Assembly (NCBI GenBank): GCA_949987705.1
Contig: OX465281.1
Location: 177,458,516-177,522,515 of the forward strand
Length of the DNA: 64,000 bases
Direction of reading: 5' to 3'
Source: Thereva unica
Taxonomy: Eukaryota > Arthropoda > Insecta > Diptera > Therevidae
Within the stretch, counting starts at the first letter, position 1. Every line of letters starts with the position of its first letter. Shown here in pieces: positions 9,872 to 21,820 of the stretch. The notes below the pieces were generated by a model, which saw only the letters and a program-made list of their open reading frames with translations, made no database searches and had not been told where the DNA came from. The translations under genes and the position numbers were made by a program.

Positions 9872-11873
9872 CCTAGTTCTGTGACCTAGAAAAAAAAGTT
9901 CCCACACTACAGGGGGCTCACTAACTATTTCTACACCCCCCATAGCCATGATGTACCCGCCCTCAAGTTCGACCATCGAGTTCTCAACATACGCCCCAGC
10001 CCCCGCCAACCCTAAAATTTTAATGAATGTTAGTATTTGACAAAAGTTAAAAAAACAAAAAAAAAATTCAAACTACAAACAGCAAAGGCTTTACTGCAAT
10101 ATCAAAGACCTATTGTGCTATGTGAAGATGTATGCAATACCTAAGTGGGTGGATGCTTATCCAAATTGTCGACTCTTCAAATTGAGTTTCCAAGTAATCC
10201 CGGATGAAACATTTTACAGAAGCACCTTGATACAATCTGCGACACTCCATACAACACTCTATGTATAACTGCAACCTAGAAAAGCTCTTTTTCTATATTG
10301 CCATTAACACAAAACGGGGATAACGATTTGCATAAACTACCTTTGCAAAGTTTCCATATTTTATAAATTCAGAACATGCACACTACATTGCACGACGCCA
10401 TTGTATGTATAGCTTTAAACGGAAAGCAGCACGCAGTCAGCAAATTCCAAACGTGATTGGTTAAATTTTAGTGATGAATTAGGCTTGGAGGGAATTTGAG
10501 AATAATTAATTTGTTAATTACTCACTTTGAGAACATTAAATATCAAATTTAATGAGAAAACAATTTGCCAGCTCAGTGCCCCATGTGCAGATAATCCCAC
10601 ATCTTCATATTTTGTGTCGTTGCTGTATATGCTTCAGGCTTGCGTCAATATTAATTTGTTAATGTAAAATCGAGTCAAGCTAAGATAAAATCATCCAAGA
10701 CGCAAAAATAAAGGAAATTACTACAAAGCTTGTAAATTCGTTTACTTATTGTTGTTTATGAAGGAATTTGTTAAGGAAACAATCTTTGGAATCTATTTTT
10801 ACTTGAATGAATTTAGAGACTATATAGCGAAGAAATCCTTTAAGAATAATTTGTTTTTTAGTCGACTTAAATCGACTTCTGTAAGAAGTCCCTACTCTAG
10901 ACTACAGAGATGTACATAGTACCGATTACAAACATTATTTCTAGCAACAACTACTATCGTCTAGTTACAGCTGCTTTATTCTGTATTTGATCGAACGGAT
11001 ATAGATGTATGTTCTGCTAAGTTGCTTTTAATTCAAATAACATCTTTGTTTGGTTGATTTCTATTCCATGCCCTAGATCTACATAGAAATCTAGTTTACA
11101 TCCCACTACAAAAAAAGGATATAATTAGTCTAACGAAGTCTAACTAAAATGCCATAAACGTACTTTTCTGGTCTTTTAAAGTCAGTCCCATTAATGCTAC
11201 TTCATTCGCTGCATCAATGTAGCAAATTCTTTATATTCTAGTCATACTGTCAACCTGAATTGCAGTCACTCCAGTAAACTAGTTAGTTTTGTCATTGCTC
11301 GGCTGCTATTAGTTGGCCAGAGTGAAACTTTGACGTCAAGTATCACTGGAGAAAATAATCGAATCAATAAATTACTGTATCCCCTTCTCTGTGTACCATC
11401 GGGCTTGCTGAATGCAGACGGAGATAACAATGAACGTTATTTTTGAATTCATGCATTCTCTTTGAGCTCTGTGGTCTGCTATTGATGAACGAAATCTCAG
11501 AATGATTTGAATAAGTGTATGCAGTGTTGAATCTAATGCAGTAGGAATAATATTGCTTTAAGTCTCGTAATCTCTGGCAGAGTATGTGGTTTCGGAGAAG
11601 TTGTCATTTTACGGCATGAGTTATTTATTTAATACAAATACTCGTAGGAGTTTGGTGTGAGATGAGCTATGTGTGAAAACAGTGTATGTAAGATTTAATT
11701 CAAATTAATTCAATAAAACTCAAGTCGATTACAAGAACAAAGTTATTATTATAAAAATAAAATGTTTAATAAGATTTAATCCCATTGGCAAATTAATTCA
11801 AAGTAAAGAAAATTCCGTCCACCTTCGAAAATCATTGCCACTTCGAAAAATACTGCCACATTCGGCCCTCCTG
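9872..11873. other. No gene recognised
   Basis: About 2 kb of ordinary AT-rich sequence. No coding-like frame, inverted repeat or match to other parts of the window was noticed. Confidence 0.5.
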
Positions 11874-12579
11874 TTATTTAACTGCCCTCAGATAAATCGT
11901 TGCCGGTTGCACTCGGCTGACTTTGAAGCCACTTCCCAAATCTCTTCCTTGTTCTTGATATTCGTCTCCTTTTATGTCGTCGCCAGCATCTTTCTCTATA
12001 ATCTCCAAACCGCTTTCTTCTTCGAACCACGGCTTGAATTTGTCTGTACTAGCGGTTCTATCTTTCGGCCCTTCATGTCTGCCTACCTTTTGTACTAGCG
12101 GTCGAATCCTTTTACAGCAACGGCCCCAAGAATTTTGGTTTTATTTTCAATCCAGTACCAAATTGATCTCGCTCAATGGTTACGAGATCGCCCACGGAAT
12201 CATTTCGAGCAACTTTTCGTCTTTTATTATATTGTCGTCGGTTTCCATCCTGCATTTTAGCGATTTCTACCTTGCCTGCTAATCTGTGTTTGTGTCTCTC
12301 TTTGTCAAATTGTTCTCTGGCTTCTTCTTCGATGATTTCAAGAGTGTGTGTTTCCTGTTCGGTTTTCATTTTGACCCCTACTAGTAAGGAGTTGCATCAG
12401 TGATGTTTTTATTGCTCAATAATACGTTGAGTTCAGCGTGCGTTACACCGTTTCTACAAAGGGATACCATTTTTCTTGATCATCAAATGATAGTTTGGTT
12501 AAACTGAAATTACAGTTGAATGTAGCCGCTCAACTTTTCCATTTCCTCGTGGGACTCCGGCGGTGATGAAATACAGGTC
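11874..12579 (-). pseudogene. Ty3/gypsy pol, integrase C-terminal half
   Basis: Reading leftward from the fold-back element, the frame resumes with AGVPRGNGKVERLHSTVI, the integrase block around the catalytic Glu. Then come LLVGVKMKT and, in the open frame 12369-12112, RQYNKRRKVARNDSVGDLV and FGTGLKIKPKFLGP, the C-terminal DNA-binding tail of insect gypsy integrases. After a frameshift near 12110 it continues with VQKVGRHEGP and STDKFKPWFEEES to a stop at 11874-11876. Several frameshifts and stops make it inactive. No LTR was found nearby. Confidence 0.8.
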
Positions 12580-12792
12580 CCTGTGCTGAATGTCGTCGTG
12601 ATTTATGACAATTTTTTTGAGTTGAAGAAAATGAGGTTTCAGACGAATTGCGATTTTTCAGCATAGGGGGCTATACTCGCACTTAGCACTTCCACTCTAG
12701 GCCACTATGCCGAAAATCGTAATTCGATTAAAACGCCACTTTCTTCAACTCAAAAAACTTGTCACGAATCACGACTCGACATTCAGCACAGG
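12580..12792. mobile_element. Fold-back element in gypsy integrase, 213 bp
   Basis: Two arms of about 95-100 bp, starting CCTGTGCTGAATGTCG, are near-perfect inverted copies, so almost the whole element can form one hairpin. It splits the integrase reading between TDRGGAFES and AGVPRGNGK, which fixes the insertion point. No clear target duplication was seen. Confidence 0.8.
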
Positions 12793-12905
12793 GGCCACAG
12801 CTTTGTTTCATGTTGTTTACAGTAACTTGGAAAATTGTTCGACTCAAACGCTCCGCCTCGATCGGTAACGATCCTATGAGGAAATCCAAATTTCTCAGCC
12901 ACTAT
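12793..12905 (-). pseudogene. Ty3/gypsy pol, integrase core fragment
   Basis: Reads EIVAEKFGFPHRIVTDRGG then AFESNNF, the second catalytic Asp region of a gypsy integrase. It is the upstream part of the gene continued at 12579-11874. It ends abruptly at 12905, beyond which the sequence is unrelated. Confidence 0.75.
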
Positions 12906-13279
12906 TTCTCATTTTTTTAGTTGGAAGCCAAAAAAAAACTTAGTGAACGCAACGATTATCGGAAGCAAATATCGACAGCCCTTCTTCGTGTTCTGATTTC
13001 TTCTTTTCTTCTTGGATCCGTTAGCTGGCGGTCCAGGTGGGACGGCCCTGCAACGGATACCCTGCTGTCGGTGCCGCTGTCTTTTCCATGCGGTTTCTTG
13101 CCTAGTTTCTTCGGTAAGATCGCCTATCAGCCAACTATAGTGGTCAATCCTAATGATGAGCAAAAATGGTCTTGTTCTTGCAGTCTTGGCTTGTTCTTGC
13201 ACATTTAAAAAGACCAAGAACAAGACTAAGTTATGCTTGCAAAGGACTTACTGTGCAAGAATCGAATCGCTCCTTCGAT
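12906..13279. repeat. Partial copy of the GATCCGTTAG element plus unassigned DNA
   Basis: About 13013-13100 carries GATCCGTTAGCTGGCGGTCC and CTGCTGTCGGTGCCGCTG, matching the reverse of the right half of the element at 17039-17164. A short hairpin built on CTTGTTCTTG and its complement lies at 13168-13235. No gene. Confidence 0.6.
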
Positions 13280-14230
13280 AGTATATAAAACTAAGAAATT
13301 CCCATCAGGAAAGTCAAAATCTCATTTGACAACAAGTTGAAAAGGAAGCTTATTAGTGCAAGCGGTGGTAGAAAAAACTTCTGGTCTTTGGTAAGCTCAA
13401 TCAAGAAGAATTTCACTACATCCACAACTCCTTCATTCACCCACGATGAAAAGGTGAAAACAGACAGCAAATCCAAGGCCGATTTATTAGCATCTCTGTT
13501 CCCCCCAAATTCTTCTTTGCCCCAAACCGATATACTACCCTCGGTTCTCGACAACGCCCATTCAATGGACAGCATATTCTTTAGAAATCGCGAAGTTTAC
13601 AGGTACCTCAAAAAGCTCGTTGTCAACAAATACACTGGACCCGATAATATACCCCCTATCGTCTTAAAACAATGCGCTTCACCTTTGGCTAAACCTCTGC
13701 ACAAACTTTTTGCCTTATCATACTACTCCGGAGTTTATCCAGACTCTTGGAAAATTACCCATGTTCAGCCCATACCGAAAAAAGGTGACTCCAGCCTTCC
13801 CTCCAACTACCGTATCTCCAAGGCTTTTGATAGAGTATGGCACTCAGCCTTGTTAGCTAAACTCAAAGCTATTGGAATTGACTCGCTTCTGCATAAGTGG
13901 ATTGAGAATTTCCTTTCCGGCCGTTCAATTAACGTAGTATTGGATGGCGTCAAATCTGAATCTCACCGCATCTCTGCGGGGGTCCCCCAGGGTCAATGTT
14001 ATCACCGGCCCTATTTCTCATTTTTATAAATGACCTACTTTCAATCCCCTGCAACCCACTTCTCAGCTTCACTGACGACGCGACGGTACTTTACGTTACA
14101 CGTACAGCTACGATACAATACAGACTCATGCCATATCCTGTCTTGATGATAGTGAGCGAATGTCTAACTCCATAAATAAAGACACTGAACTCATTCTAGT
14201 TTGGGGAAGGAAGAAACGTGTTGGATTGCA

Positions 14231-14249
14231 CCCCCCCCCCCCCCCCCCC
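14231..14249. repeat. Poly-C tract of 19
   Basis: Nineteen consecutive C within the RT-derived reading frame. The sister copy reads ordinary coding sequence here (around 38040). It may be a true expansion or an assembly artefact. Confidence 0.85.
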
Positions 14250-14946
14250 AAACAAAGTACTGTTTTATCTCCAATAAAAAGTTCAACCACTTTCTATCCG
14301 TGTTAGTGGATCGTGTTGAATTAATGGCCCACCCTATCCTTAACATCTTAGGCGTGACATTAACCAAAGACTTGCATTGGAATAACCCCATATTCCAAAT
14401 CGCCAAACAAGCATCCCAGTGCTTGGGATTTCTCAAGATATGCAAGTTCCTCCTTCAGCCATCGGCGAGTGCTGTAATATGCAAGTCCTACATTCAACCG
14501 CTTCTCGAATACAACTCCCTCATTTGGGGCGGCGCTCCGAAAACCATCTTGTTGTGGTTAGATAAAGCACAAAAAAGGGCCCTCAAACTTATCGGTGACG
14601 ACGCCGTTTGCTCCACCATCGACTCCTTGAGCACTGACAAAATTATATCGCTACTATCACAGTGACTGTTGCTCCGCCTCCACGGCAATCTTATACCCGC
14701 AACGCAACACCAGATTGGCCCGCTCGTCTCTTTCCCTCTATCTGGAACCCCTCCATTCACGCACTCTACAAACTAGTAATTCATTTCTAAATAGAACAAT
14801 CGACTGTGGAACAGCCTTTCGCAGTCAGTATTTCCGAACTCCTAAAATAACCAAGAGTTCAAATGCAGGGCTCATCGCCATCTTCTTCAACATCCTCCCG
14901 ATTTATCATAACCCTTAACCTATTTTTGTCCTGTACTAAGCTTACT

Positions 14947-15034
14947 CTGTCGCGCCAAACAGAGTTCGCTGGAGGGCAACTGTTTCCGCCCTATGTCCCA
15001 TGAGGGATTAAAGGAGCGCAATGATGATGATTAG
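14947..15034 (+). mobile_element. 88-bp RTE 3' fragment with target duplication
   Basis: Matches the 3' end of the RTE element at 29580-32630 and ends in an ATGATGATGATT tail. It is flanked by GCTTACT at 14940-14946 and 15035-15041. The sister CR1/Jockey-group copy near 37325 has a single GCTTACT with no insertion, the empty site. A 5'-truncated RTE insertion by target-primed reverse transcription fits. Confidence 0.85.
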
Positions 15035-15177
15035 GCTTACTCCTAGACATTGCACCATGACGTGACAAACGACAAAACGGACTCTTTGACCTCTAACTTA
15101 ATGTTTACTCACGAAACTTTTTTTAAAAAATAGTTTTTAGTGAGTTGAATATGTTAAAAAAAAGTTTCGGAAAACTG

Positions 15178-15673
15178 GGGTCTGTTCAAGATTTCTGCTA
15201 AAGCAGCTTTTATCAGCTATTGTTATGCTTTTCCTGTTCAAAACAGCAAAAAAGCTGCTAACGAAGCTGCTATTTTTGTGTTCAAGATTCGAGAAAAGCT
15301 GCTAATGTAGCTGCTTTTTGTTGCTCGCAGTTTCGACTGCAAGCAAGAAAGCAGCTACGTAAATCATACATGTGTGTGTAAATGTCATTAGTCGTTTTGC
15401 CAAAATGACTGACTTGAGTGAGGTTTTGTTGACATTAATACATATTAAATAATAAATTTAGGGATTGCAACTGCACGGCCAGGTTTTTTTCTAATTGTAG
15501 GGAAAGGAATAGTTGACTGCAAGAAATACTCATACACATACATTAACACAAAGCTATGCTAGCAGCTTTTTTGCGTTCAAGATATCATAGCAGCTTTTTC
15601 TTGCTTTGCTGTAATTTGACATTTTAAAAATTCTGCTACTAAAGCTGCTATAGCAGAAATCTTGAACAGACCC
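15178..15673. mobile_element. 496-bp inverted-repeat element, GGGTCTGTTC ends
   Basis: Terminal repeats GGGTCTGTTCAAGATTTCTG (left) and its complement (right), flanked by CTG on both sides (15175-15177 and 15674-15676). Subterminal AGCAGCTTTT-type motifs recur in both orientations. A 3-bp duplication would suit the PIF/Harbinger superfamily, but the CTG target is not its usual one. No coding. Confidence 0.75.
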
Positions 15674-15689
15674 CTGGTTGACTACAACC

Positions 15690-16110
15690 CCCTGTCTAAT
15701 ATCTCTTAAACGGCATGTCCTAATATAAAATATTGTTTACAAAGTTTGTAGATCATGCGATTATCTACAAAAAATGATACAATACATTTTCCCGTGCGAA
15801 TTGCGGTTCATGAGATATCGTCGTTTTAAAGATTTAAAATTCTCATATCTCCCTAATTCGCAACTTGTTCGAATAAATTCTCTGTTGGACTACGTGGCTC
15901 ATATTTTAACTGGTAATTTCTGGATGCATTTGGAGAAAAAATTGTTTTAGAGAGGGGCTATCCCCACTATCCACTAATATACAGGGTGTTTACGAAAGAA
16001 GAAAATGTATTTTTTTTAATATGTATTTACTTAAAATTCTCTTTTTTTTATCTGTATTCTTTTATTATGCTATTAAGAACAAGAACTTGAGTGGCTCCGT
16101 TTAGAAGAAC
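15690..16110 (+). repeat. Repeat shared with the 44.8-45.2 kb fold-back interior
   Basis: Collinear with 44800-45130: GCGATTATCTACAAAAAA, GAGATAT.GTCGTTTTAA, TTGGAGAAAAAA and CTATCCACTAA.ATACAGGG. Sequence diverges after ATACAGGGTG. The large inverted arms present at 44.6 and 45.3 kb are absent here. Confidence 0.7.
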
Positions 16111-16471
16111 TCTTATTTAATTTACACTTCTCCAATTCATCATGAGCTTACAACGCACCATAAAAAGTCAAATAATTTAGTCACAGTCATAACTCACTTC
16201 TCTACAATTGGTATGAGCCTATGGGTCCATCGGCCTTTAGTAAAATAAATTCTTTCACCCCTATGGTGTTTATATTTTCCTGGCCATTGCTGCCTTAGCT
16301 AGCACTGCCTTCCTGCCTTTAGACAATCCCTTCGACGCTCTTCAAATTCATCATTCCACCCGAATTTCGGTGGACTTCTTCGAGGTTTTGGGCGCTGTGA
16401 AGGAGGGCGTCTCATGTTCGCTTTATCGCGGCCATGGTCGGTAATGCCTACGACGTCAAGCAAATCTTAAT

Positions 16472-16803
16472 GGGGTGGCATACACGGATCATAACGTCAA
16501 GACTAAAAAACCGGTTTCCGGGACAGAGGGGCAAAAGGAAGAGAGAAAGTTGTTGCAACTTTTTGAACAGAAATTTTTGGCGTGAAAACTAACACATGCA
16601 CAAATGTTTCTTCTTATCTTCTTCTTCTTTGGGTCCGATATTGACATATCTCTTTGTTATTCCCATTCGGGTTGTGCACACATAGATATTCCGTGTAGGG
16701 ATAATAAAGTTACTCTCGGTAAAATAAATACCCATGTACGCCGAGAGTATCATAAAAAACCGGTTTTTTGGTGTTGATATTACGATCCGTGTATGCCAGC
16801 CCA
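16472..16803. mobile_element. 332-bp inverted-repeat element, GGGGTGGCATACACGG end
   Basis: Terminal repeats of about 45 bp: GGGGTGGCATACACGGATC on the left and GATCCGTGTATGCCAGCCC on the right, both extending to an AAACCGGTTT-containing block. A partial relative sits at 1314-1497. AAT lies on both sides but a true target duplication is not certain. The frame at 16589-16810 is a by-product. Confidence 0.75.
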
Positions 16804-17038
16804 ATGCCATTTGACAGTAAAGCGCCCTTCAAAGGGATAAAAACCTGTAGGACCAAATTTAAATTAGGTAGGAATGCGTGATCTTGATGAGCTGGGGAAT
16901 ATAAATCGGGTCACCCTTAGGCCAATAAAAGGAAGAGACCTAGACCAGCAGGACTCTGGCACTATTTTAATCAGCCTGGAATCGGACAACCCACCGGTTT
17001 GGGGTCTTGAGCTATTTGAGACTTATGAAAACCGTATT

Positions 17039-17164
17039 CTTCTTCTTCTTTGATCCGTTAGTTTGAAGCGAATCGTGAATGGAGTTCGGGACCCAGCGGC
17101 ACCGACAGCAGCGTATCCGTTGCGGGGACGTCCCGCTCGGACCGCCAGCTAACGGATCAAAGAA
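17039..17164. mobile_element. 126-bp inverted-repeat element with 9-bp duplication
   Basis: Terminal repeats TTCTTTGATCCGTTAG (left) and CTAACGGATCAAAGAA (right). AACCGTATT flanks both sides (17030-17038 and 17165-17173), and the match extends a few bases further left. Nine-base duplications are typical of Mutator-like elements, but with no transposase this stays tentative. Confidence 0.75.
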
Positions 17165-20100
17165 AACCGTATTATATTGTGACAATAAAAGGTTATAAGC
17201 CCTATAATCTCTATGAACTTCTGTTAAATGTTGGAAATTTTTTAGTTAACTTAGAGTCAAAAATTCACAGATGCTTTCAAAAAAATATATTACCACAAGG
17301 AATCTTGAATCTTTCTCAATCAAATGCGAATTTGCTGGCATATGTCAAAGAAGGAACAGATCGATATTAGTGAACAGTTTTAGATTGGGCCACTATTAAG
17401 GTCACCCTACTGGTAAAATACATTTATCAGCTTAGTGGTCCTAATATCCTGAGAGTTCTGAGAGGATTTATTTTAAACGGTCCAGCTACTTCAAGGGATC
17501 GCCAAAAAAGGATTATAGGAACTGATCCTTGGTAAGTATGTTTGAAACAAGAAAGAATATCTATTTAATAATAGAACCTCGTTCTTAAGGATTTGAGATT
17601 TTGAGATTGATTTTTTCTTGTTGTTATTAAAAAGTTCTTAAAGAGAGTTTATGTGTTATGCAAATAGCTTTTGTTGCTTAAAATCCCTTTTGAGTATTTC
17701 CTGTAATGCAAACAAAAATATCATTTTCCGTCGGATATCCGTCGACGAGATATACAATACAGAAAAAGAATCCTTTAGTCAACAAAGACCCGTCTATTCT
17801 CAGGTTATTTTTCTTTATTCTAGGAACCCCTTTTTTAGAAGGATACTCACATCACCTCCAGCCTGCTCTGGGCAGCCCCGGGCCCTTCATCTTTGTCTAT
17901 CCCTAGAGCATGGCTGCTCTCCCTCCGCTAGCCTGTGGGCTATTGACATTAGTAAATTTTTCTCGGGTCAAAAATTCACAAAATGTTTTTCTATTCTCAT
18001 CACCAAAGCATATTTACCTTATTTTATGCTCGCTGAGGTCCTTTGATATTTAATTCCGTAATTTTAGGTGAAACCATATCGCATCTTTGCTACTAGAGGC
18101 ACAACGAGTTGTTAGAGTGGTCACAAAAATTTAAGAATTCCAGTTTATGCTCGTCCCGATGCCTCGGAAAATATGTTGGTGATGCTCCCCCATAAGGAAT
18201 TCCTGAACCCTCGAGGCAGAGCCTTCAACCCTTTTGAGGGTATGATAAATTCTCTGTTGTGGTATTTATGCTGCAGTGGATCTCTGCTCCCTTTATCCAG
18301 CAAGTAGTCGAGAGGGGCCTTTGTACTTACCGCAATTCGGCTATGGCTCATGTCAACAGGCCGCTATAGTATATCCGATGTTGTTTATTACTATCCAATC
18401 TGTTGGGGATCTCATAATGTTGACTGTAAACCCTTTCCTCTCTCAAATCCATTTACTAACGGAAGGAACTTACTGCATCTGTTGTTTTATATCTGACGGA
18501 ACAAAAGGGTAAGGACAATTTTGACCGCAATCCCTGGATCCAGTATTCTTGTACATTTAAGGACTAGACGAAACTTTTCGCTCATTAGGGAACAAGTTAA
18601 GCAGTCCAGAGCCGCAGCAGAGATTATTGTGATTCTGGAGGATTTCGTGTCCTTCGGATGATTGAATTTTATTTATTTAGGATTCCAGTCAGCAGCTTTT
18701 CTTATGGAGCCACTATGAAAATTTATTGCTCTTCTGAGGCCATGGATTAAAAGTATCTCGACTTAATACTCTCAGTAAGTGGCTTCTAGAGAGAAATTTA
18801 GATATACGGAGCCCTGCTTAGTTAACGATGGTGAGCTTACGATTTTAGCCTCTGAGTATTTTGTTTGTGTTTTTTGTTGTTTTGTTTTTAGCTCGTGTAT
18901 GGTATTTCCTTGGACAAGCAAAGCATTAATTACAAGCAAGCATTTCTCTCTTCCAGCAGACTTAAAATGTAGCTATTATGTACCGAGTTGTACCTGCTTC
19001 CGGTAATTACAAGTTACGACAGTTAGTAATTAGTCGTTGTCGTGTGTCTAAGAGAGTGAAAAGGGCGATGTAAAAAGCTAACATCTGTTGCAGGGATCAA
19101 GTCCTAAATGAAATTACTGAAGATTAAGTTTGCGATGGAGTTGTAAAAACAATCTCCACTTTATTGCTAACTCTACTTGGTTGCAAGAAATTTCATGATT
19201 TTAGTACAAATTAAGTTAATTTCATTGGGAAATTTGAGAAAGGTGCACTTTTTTGTAGTAAAAGCCGTGGAAATAAATCCACTCCCACACCCTAATCGTT
19301 GATCGCTAAAATAAAACATCATAATAGACACATTTTATTTAAACAAATGAATTGTATTGTGACGGAGAAGCAGAAGTAACAATATTAATCCAAAACAATT
19401 TGACCTTATTTATTTGTTTAAAATACTTGGCTCCGCATAAATAATTTGCTAATATTCCAGCATATACTTTTACAAACAGACATGAGATTACAACTGTGCT
19501 CTAAGAGCCGTAAACATCATCAAGGAATACCTTTAAAGAGGGTAAAGGATTACCATTACCCGCAATCGGATGAGGCGATGCTTTTCTAGTATTTTTGAAA
19601 AGCACTAGCATTTTATAACGCAACATTTTCCTACGTTTGCACATATGGATCCCTTGCTCCTATTTAAATTTCAAAGTTATATCCCGGTTTCACTGCGCAA
19701 GCTCGAGCAAATATGTAAGTGTGCTGAGTTTCAATTTTAGCTTCAGTTCCCATACCTTTTCACATATTGAGCTCAGGAAAAGTCAAGCCTGAGTTGGCCC
19801 TACAGAACATGAAATTGAGGTTGACCATAAAAGCTCGCTCAAAAAAGAGTAATTAACTGGAATAATGGAATATCATTCCAGTGACCTCTGGTGAAAAAGC
19901 AAAATCAATTTCAAGCACGAACTGAACATGCCAGCCGGCGAATTATTATATTTATACGGATTGAGCTGAACTTTATTGAACTGAAGCCGGAGTATAATGC
20001 TTGTTGGTATGTAAAATAACGAAACCATATAAATATTGTTATTGTAAAACAAAGTTATTTACATACTCCATAAATGGTAAATAATAAATGTTTAAAAAAT

Positions 20101-20280
20101 CTTACTTGTTAATAGAAGAAAGACCCCTAACCTCCATAAAATACAATCCACAATAAGTAATATAAAAATCAAGCCGTAATAAATAGAAAAAATAAGTTTT
20201 ACTAATTCAATTAGTTAGCATAGACTAATTTTTTAGTGGATTCATGAACTACTAAACCAAATAGTGAAATTTCCACTAAT
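17165..20280. other. No gene recognised
   Basis: Three kilobases with short open frames (17651-18046, 18276-18512, 18779-19006) that show no domain, repeat or conserved motif I know. No inverted repeat stands out. This is the longest stretch not explained by mobile DNA and could be host intron or spacer, but no exon can be supported. Confidence 0.45.
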
Positions 20281-20640
20281 TCACTTTTAGAGAGCAAGTT
20301 CGGAAATGCTGACTGCGAAAGATTGTTCCACACTCGAGTTGTTCTATTTATAAATGAACTTCAAGGCTCTATTGCGCGCGAACGGAATGCTGTAGGGTGA
20401 GCTGATCAGGCTAGTTTTGTTTTTCGGGAAACATAGTGGGGTACAAGTACTAAGTTCTTAATATCAGTTCAATAGTCCCTATGATAAAATATCGATAAAG
20501 TTTAGAGAGGGTTGCTACATTCCTACGGTGGCTTAAAACATTTTTGGAAGTGCAACAGGTGCTTCCAATGAGTTTTTGGCACGGTTTTGCACCTTGTTAA
20601 GGCATACCAAGATGGATTTTAGGGTGCCTGCCAAATAAAA
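20281..20640 (-). pseudogene. Ancient CR1/Jockey-group 3' fragment
   Basis: Blocks GACTGCGAAAGATTGTTCCA, GAGTTGTTCTATTTA and CTACGGTGGCTTAAA correspond in order to 37450-37690 of the better copy. Many substitutions and indels make it an old relic. Confidence 0.6.
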
Positions 20641-21181
20641 TGGGCACTTTTCGAAAATGTCAATGGCCTTTGATTTGAATCAAGTTTTTAAGCAAAATTT
20701 TGACAATTGCGTCAAGTGTTCGAAAACATTTTGATAGTCACTAATTACTGTTTGAACATTTGACTAGTCACTAATTACGCTTTTTCATGGTATTCTTTCT
20801 GTTGAATAACACTTCAGACTGGATGACAATATATTAAGTGGAGATTGTGAAGATTCACGAAAACAATCCAACAACTAACTTGAAAAACTAACGCATCTTT
20901 CAAGTAGATGCTGCTGAAAGAATTATATAACATATTTGACCAATGAACGAACCCAAGGACGTTCTAATATAGGGCCGTGATCCTAAGAAAAATTTTAGTG
21001 TAGCTACATATACCTCTACTGTAAGTGTACGTCCGATGCCTTGGCATAAAGTTTTTCCGGTTGTTAGTTAGAAGGCCAACCAGTCAGTTCAGTTTTTACG
21101 CATCGAGCACAAACGCTTGCAGTTTCGGCTATTTTCTGCCCAAAACAATTACTCAAAAATTATGGAAAAACAAAATAATGA

Positions 21182-21482
21182 CCTCGGTTCCCAGATCCGG
21201 CGGGTCGGAAGTGAATTCGGATTTGACACTTTGCGATTCTCAAATCCGCAACCGCAAATTTCTTTTTGACATTTTTCGCGGTGTAAAAGTGTGATCCGCA
21301 ACAAATTTTCTGCGGATTTGAAACCACAAATGCGCCTAAGATAATCCGACATCGGGTATTTCATTAGCGTATGAGTCATCACTCCGAATTTTTGATTTAA
21401 TTGAATCATCGACTGCGAATTTGAAAATCGCAAAGTCTCAAATCCGCACTCACTTCTGACCCGCCGGTTCTGGGAATCGAGG
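21182..21482. mobile_element. Inverted-repeat element inside repeat copy B
   Basis: Same element as 4412-4714 in opposite orientation, with about 70-bp inverted ends CCTCGGTTCCCAGATCCGG and its near complement. Open frames spanning it are artefacts of the palindrome. Confidence 0.75.
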
Positions 21483-21820
21483 CCAATAATTCGAATGTGT
21501 CAAATTGAAAAAAAAAAAAAAAAAAAACACATCACACATGTAAACACTATATAAAACGAATCTAAACATTTTTCTTTGGATTGGAGGCAAATCTAATATG
21601 TGATGCACTTTGCACAACAGAATTATGTAGGTGTATTATTTTACTTAAACATATGTACATATATTATTGTTAAAAATTCGGCTTACCGCAGCTTTTGTAT
21701 TAATTTACACTTCAATTTAACTTTTTTTTATTTTTAAAGAAATAATCACGCACACACTTCACTTTTCTTTAAATGTAGAACATCTATTGAAAAACACAGG
21801 CACGTGTTTATCCATAGCAT

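Larger units (their letters stand above)
13280..15085 (+). pseudogene. CR1/Jockey-group non-LTR ORF2, plus-strand copy
   Basis: Matches the better copy at 40300-37275 from the endonuclease-RT linker (near NSFDSKL) to the 3' tail. Visible are NKYTGPDNIPPIVLKQCAS, VQPIPKKGDSS, SKAFDRVWHSALLAKLKAIG and a RISAGVPQG motif. About 60-70 residues of RT are deleted between SNYR and ISKAFDRV. A frameshift follows the VPQG motif, and a poly-C run at 14231-14249 lies in the thumb region. The 5' end is missing, as usual for target-primed integration. The tail is interrupted by an RTE fragment at 14947-15034. Confidence 0.85.

Noticed and set aside
17651..19006. Possible host exons
   Set aside because: The frames lack recognisable domains and there are no convincing splice-linked coding blocks.
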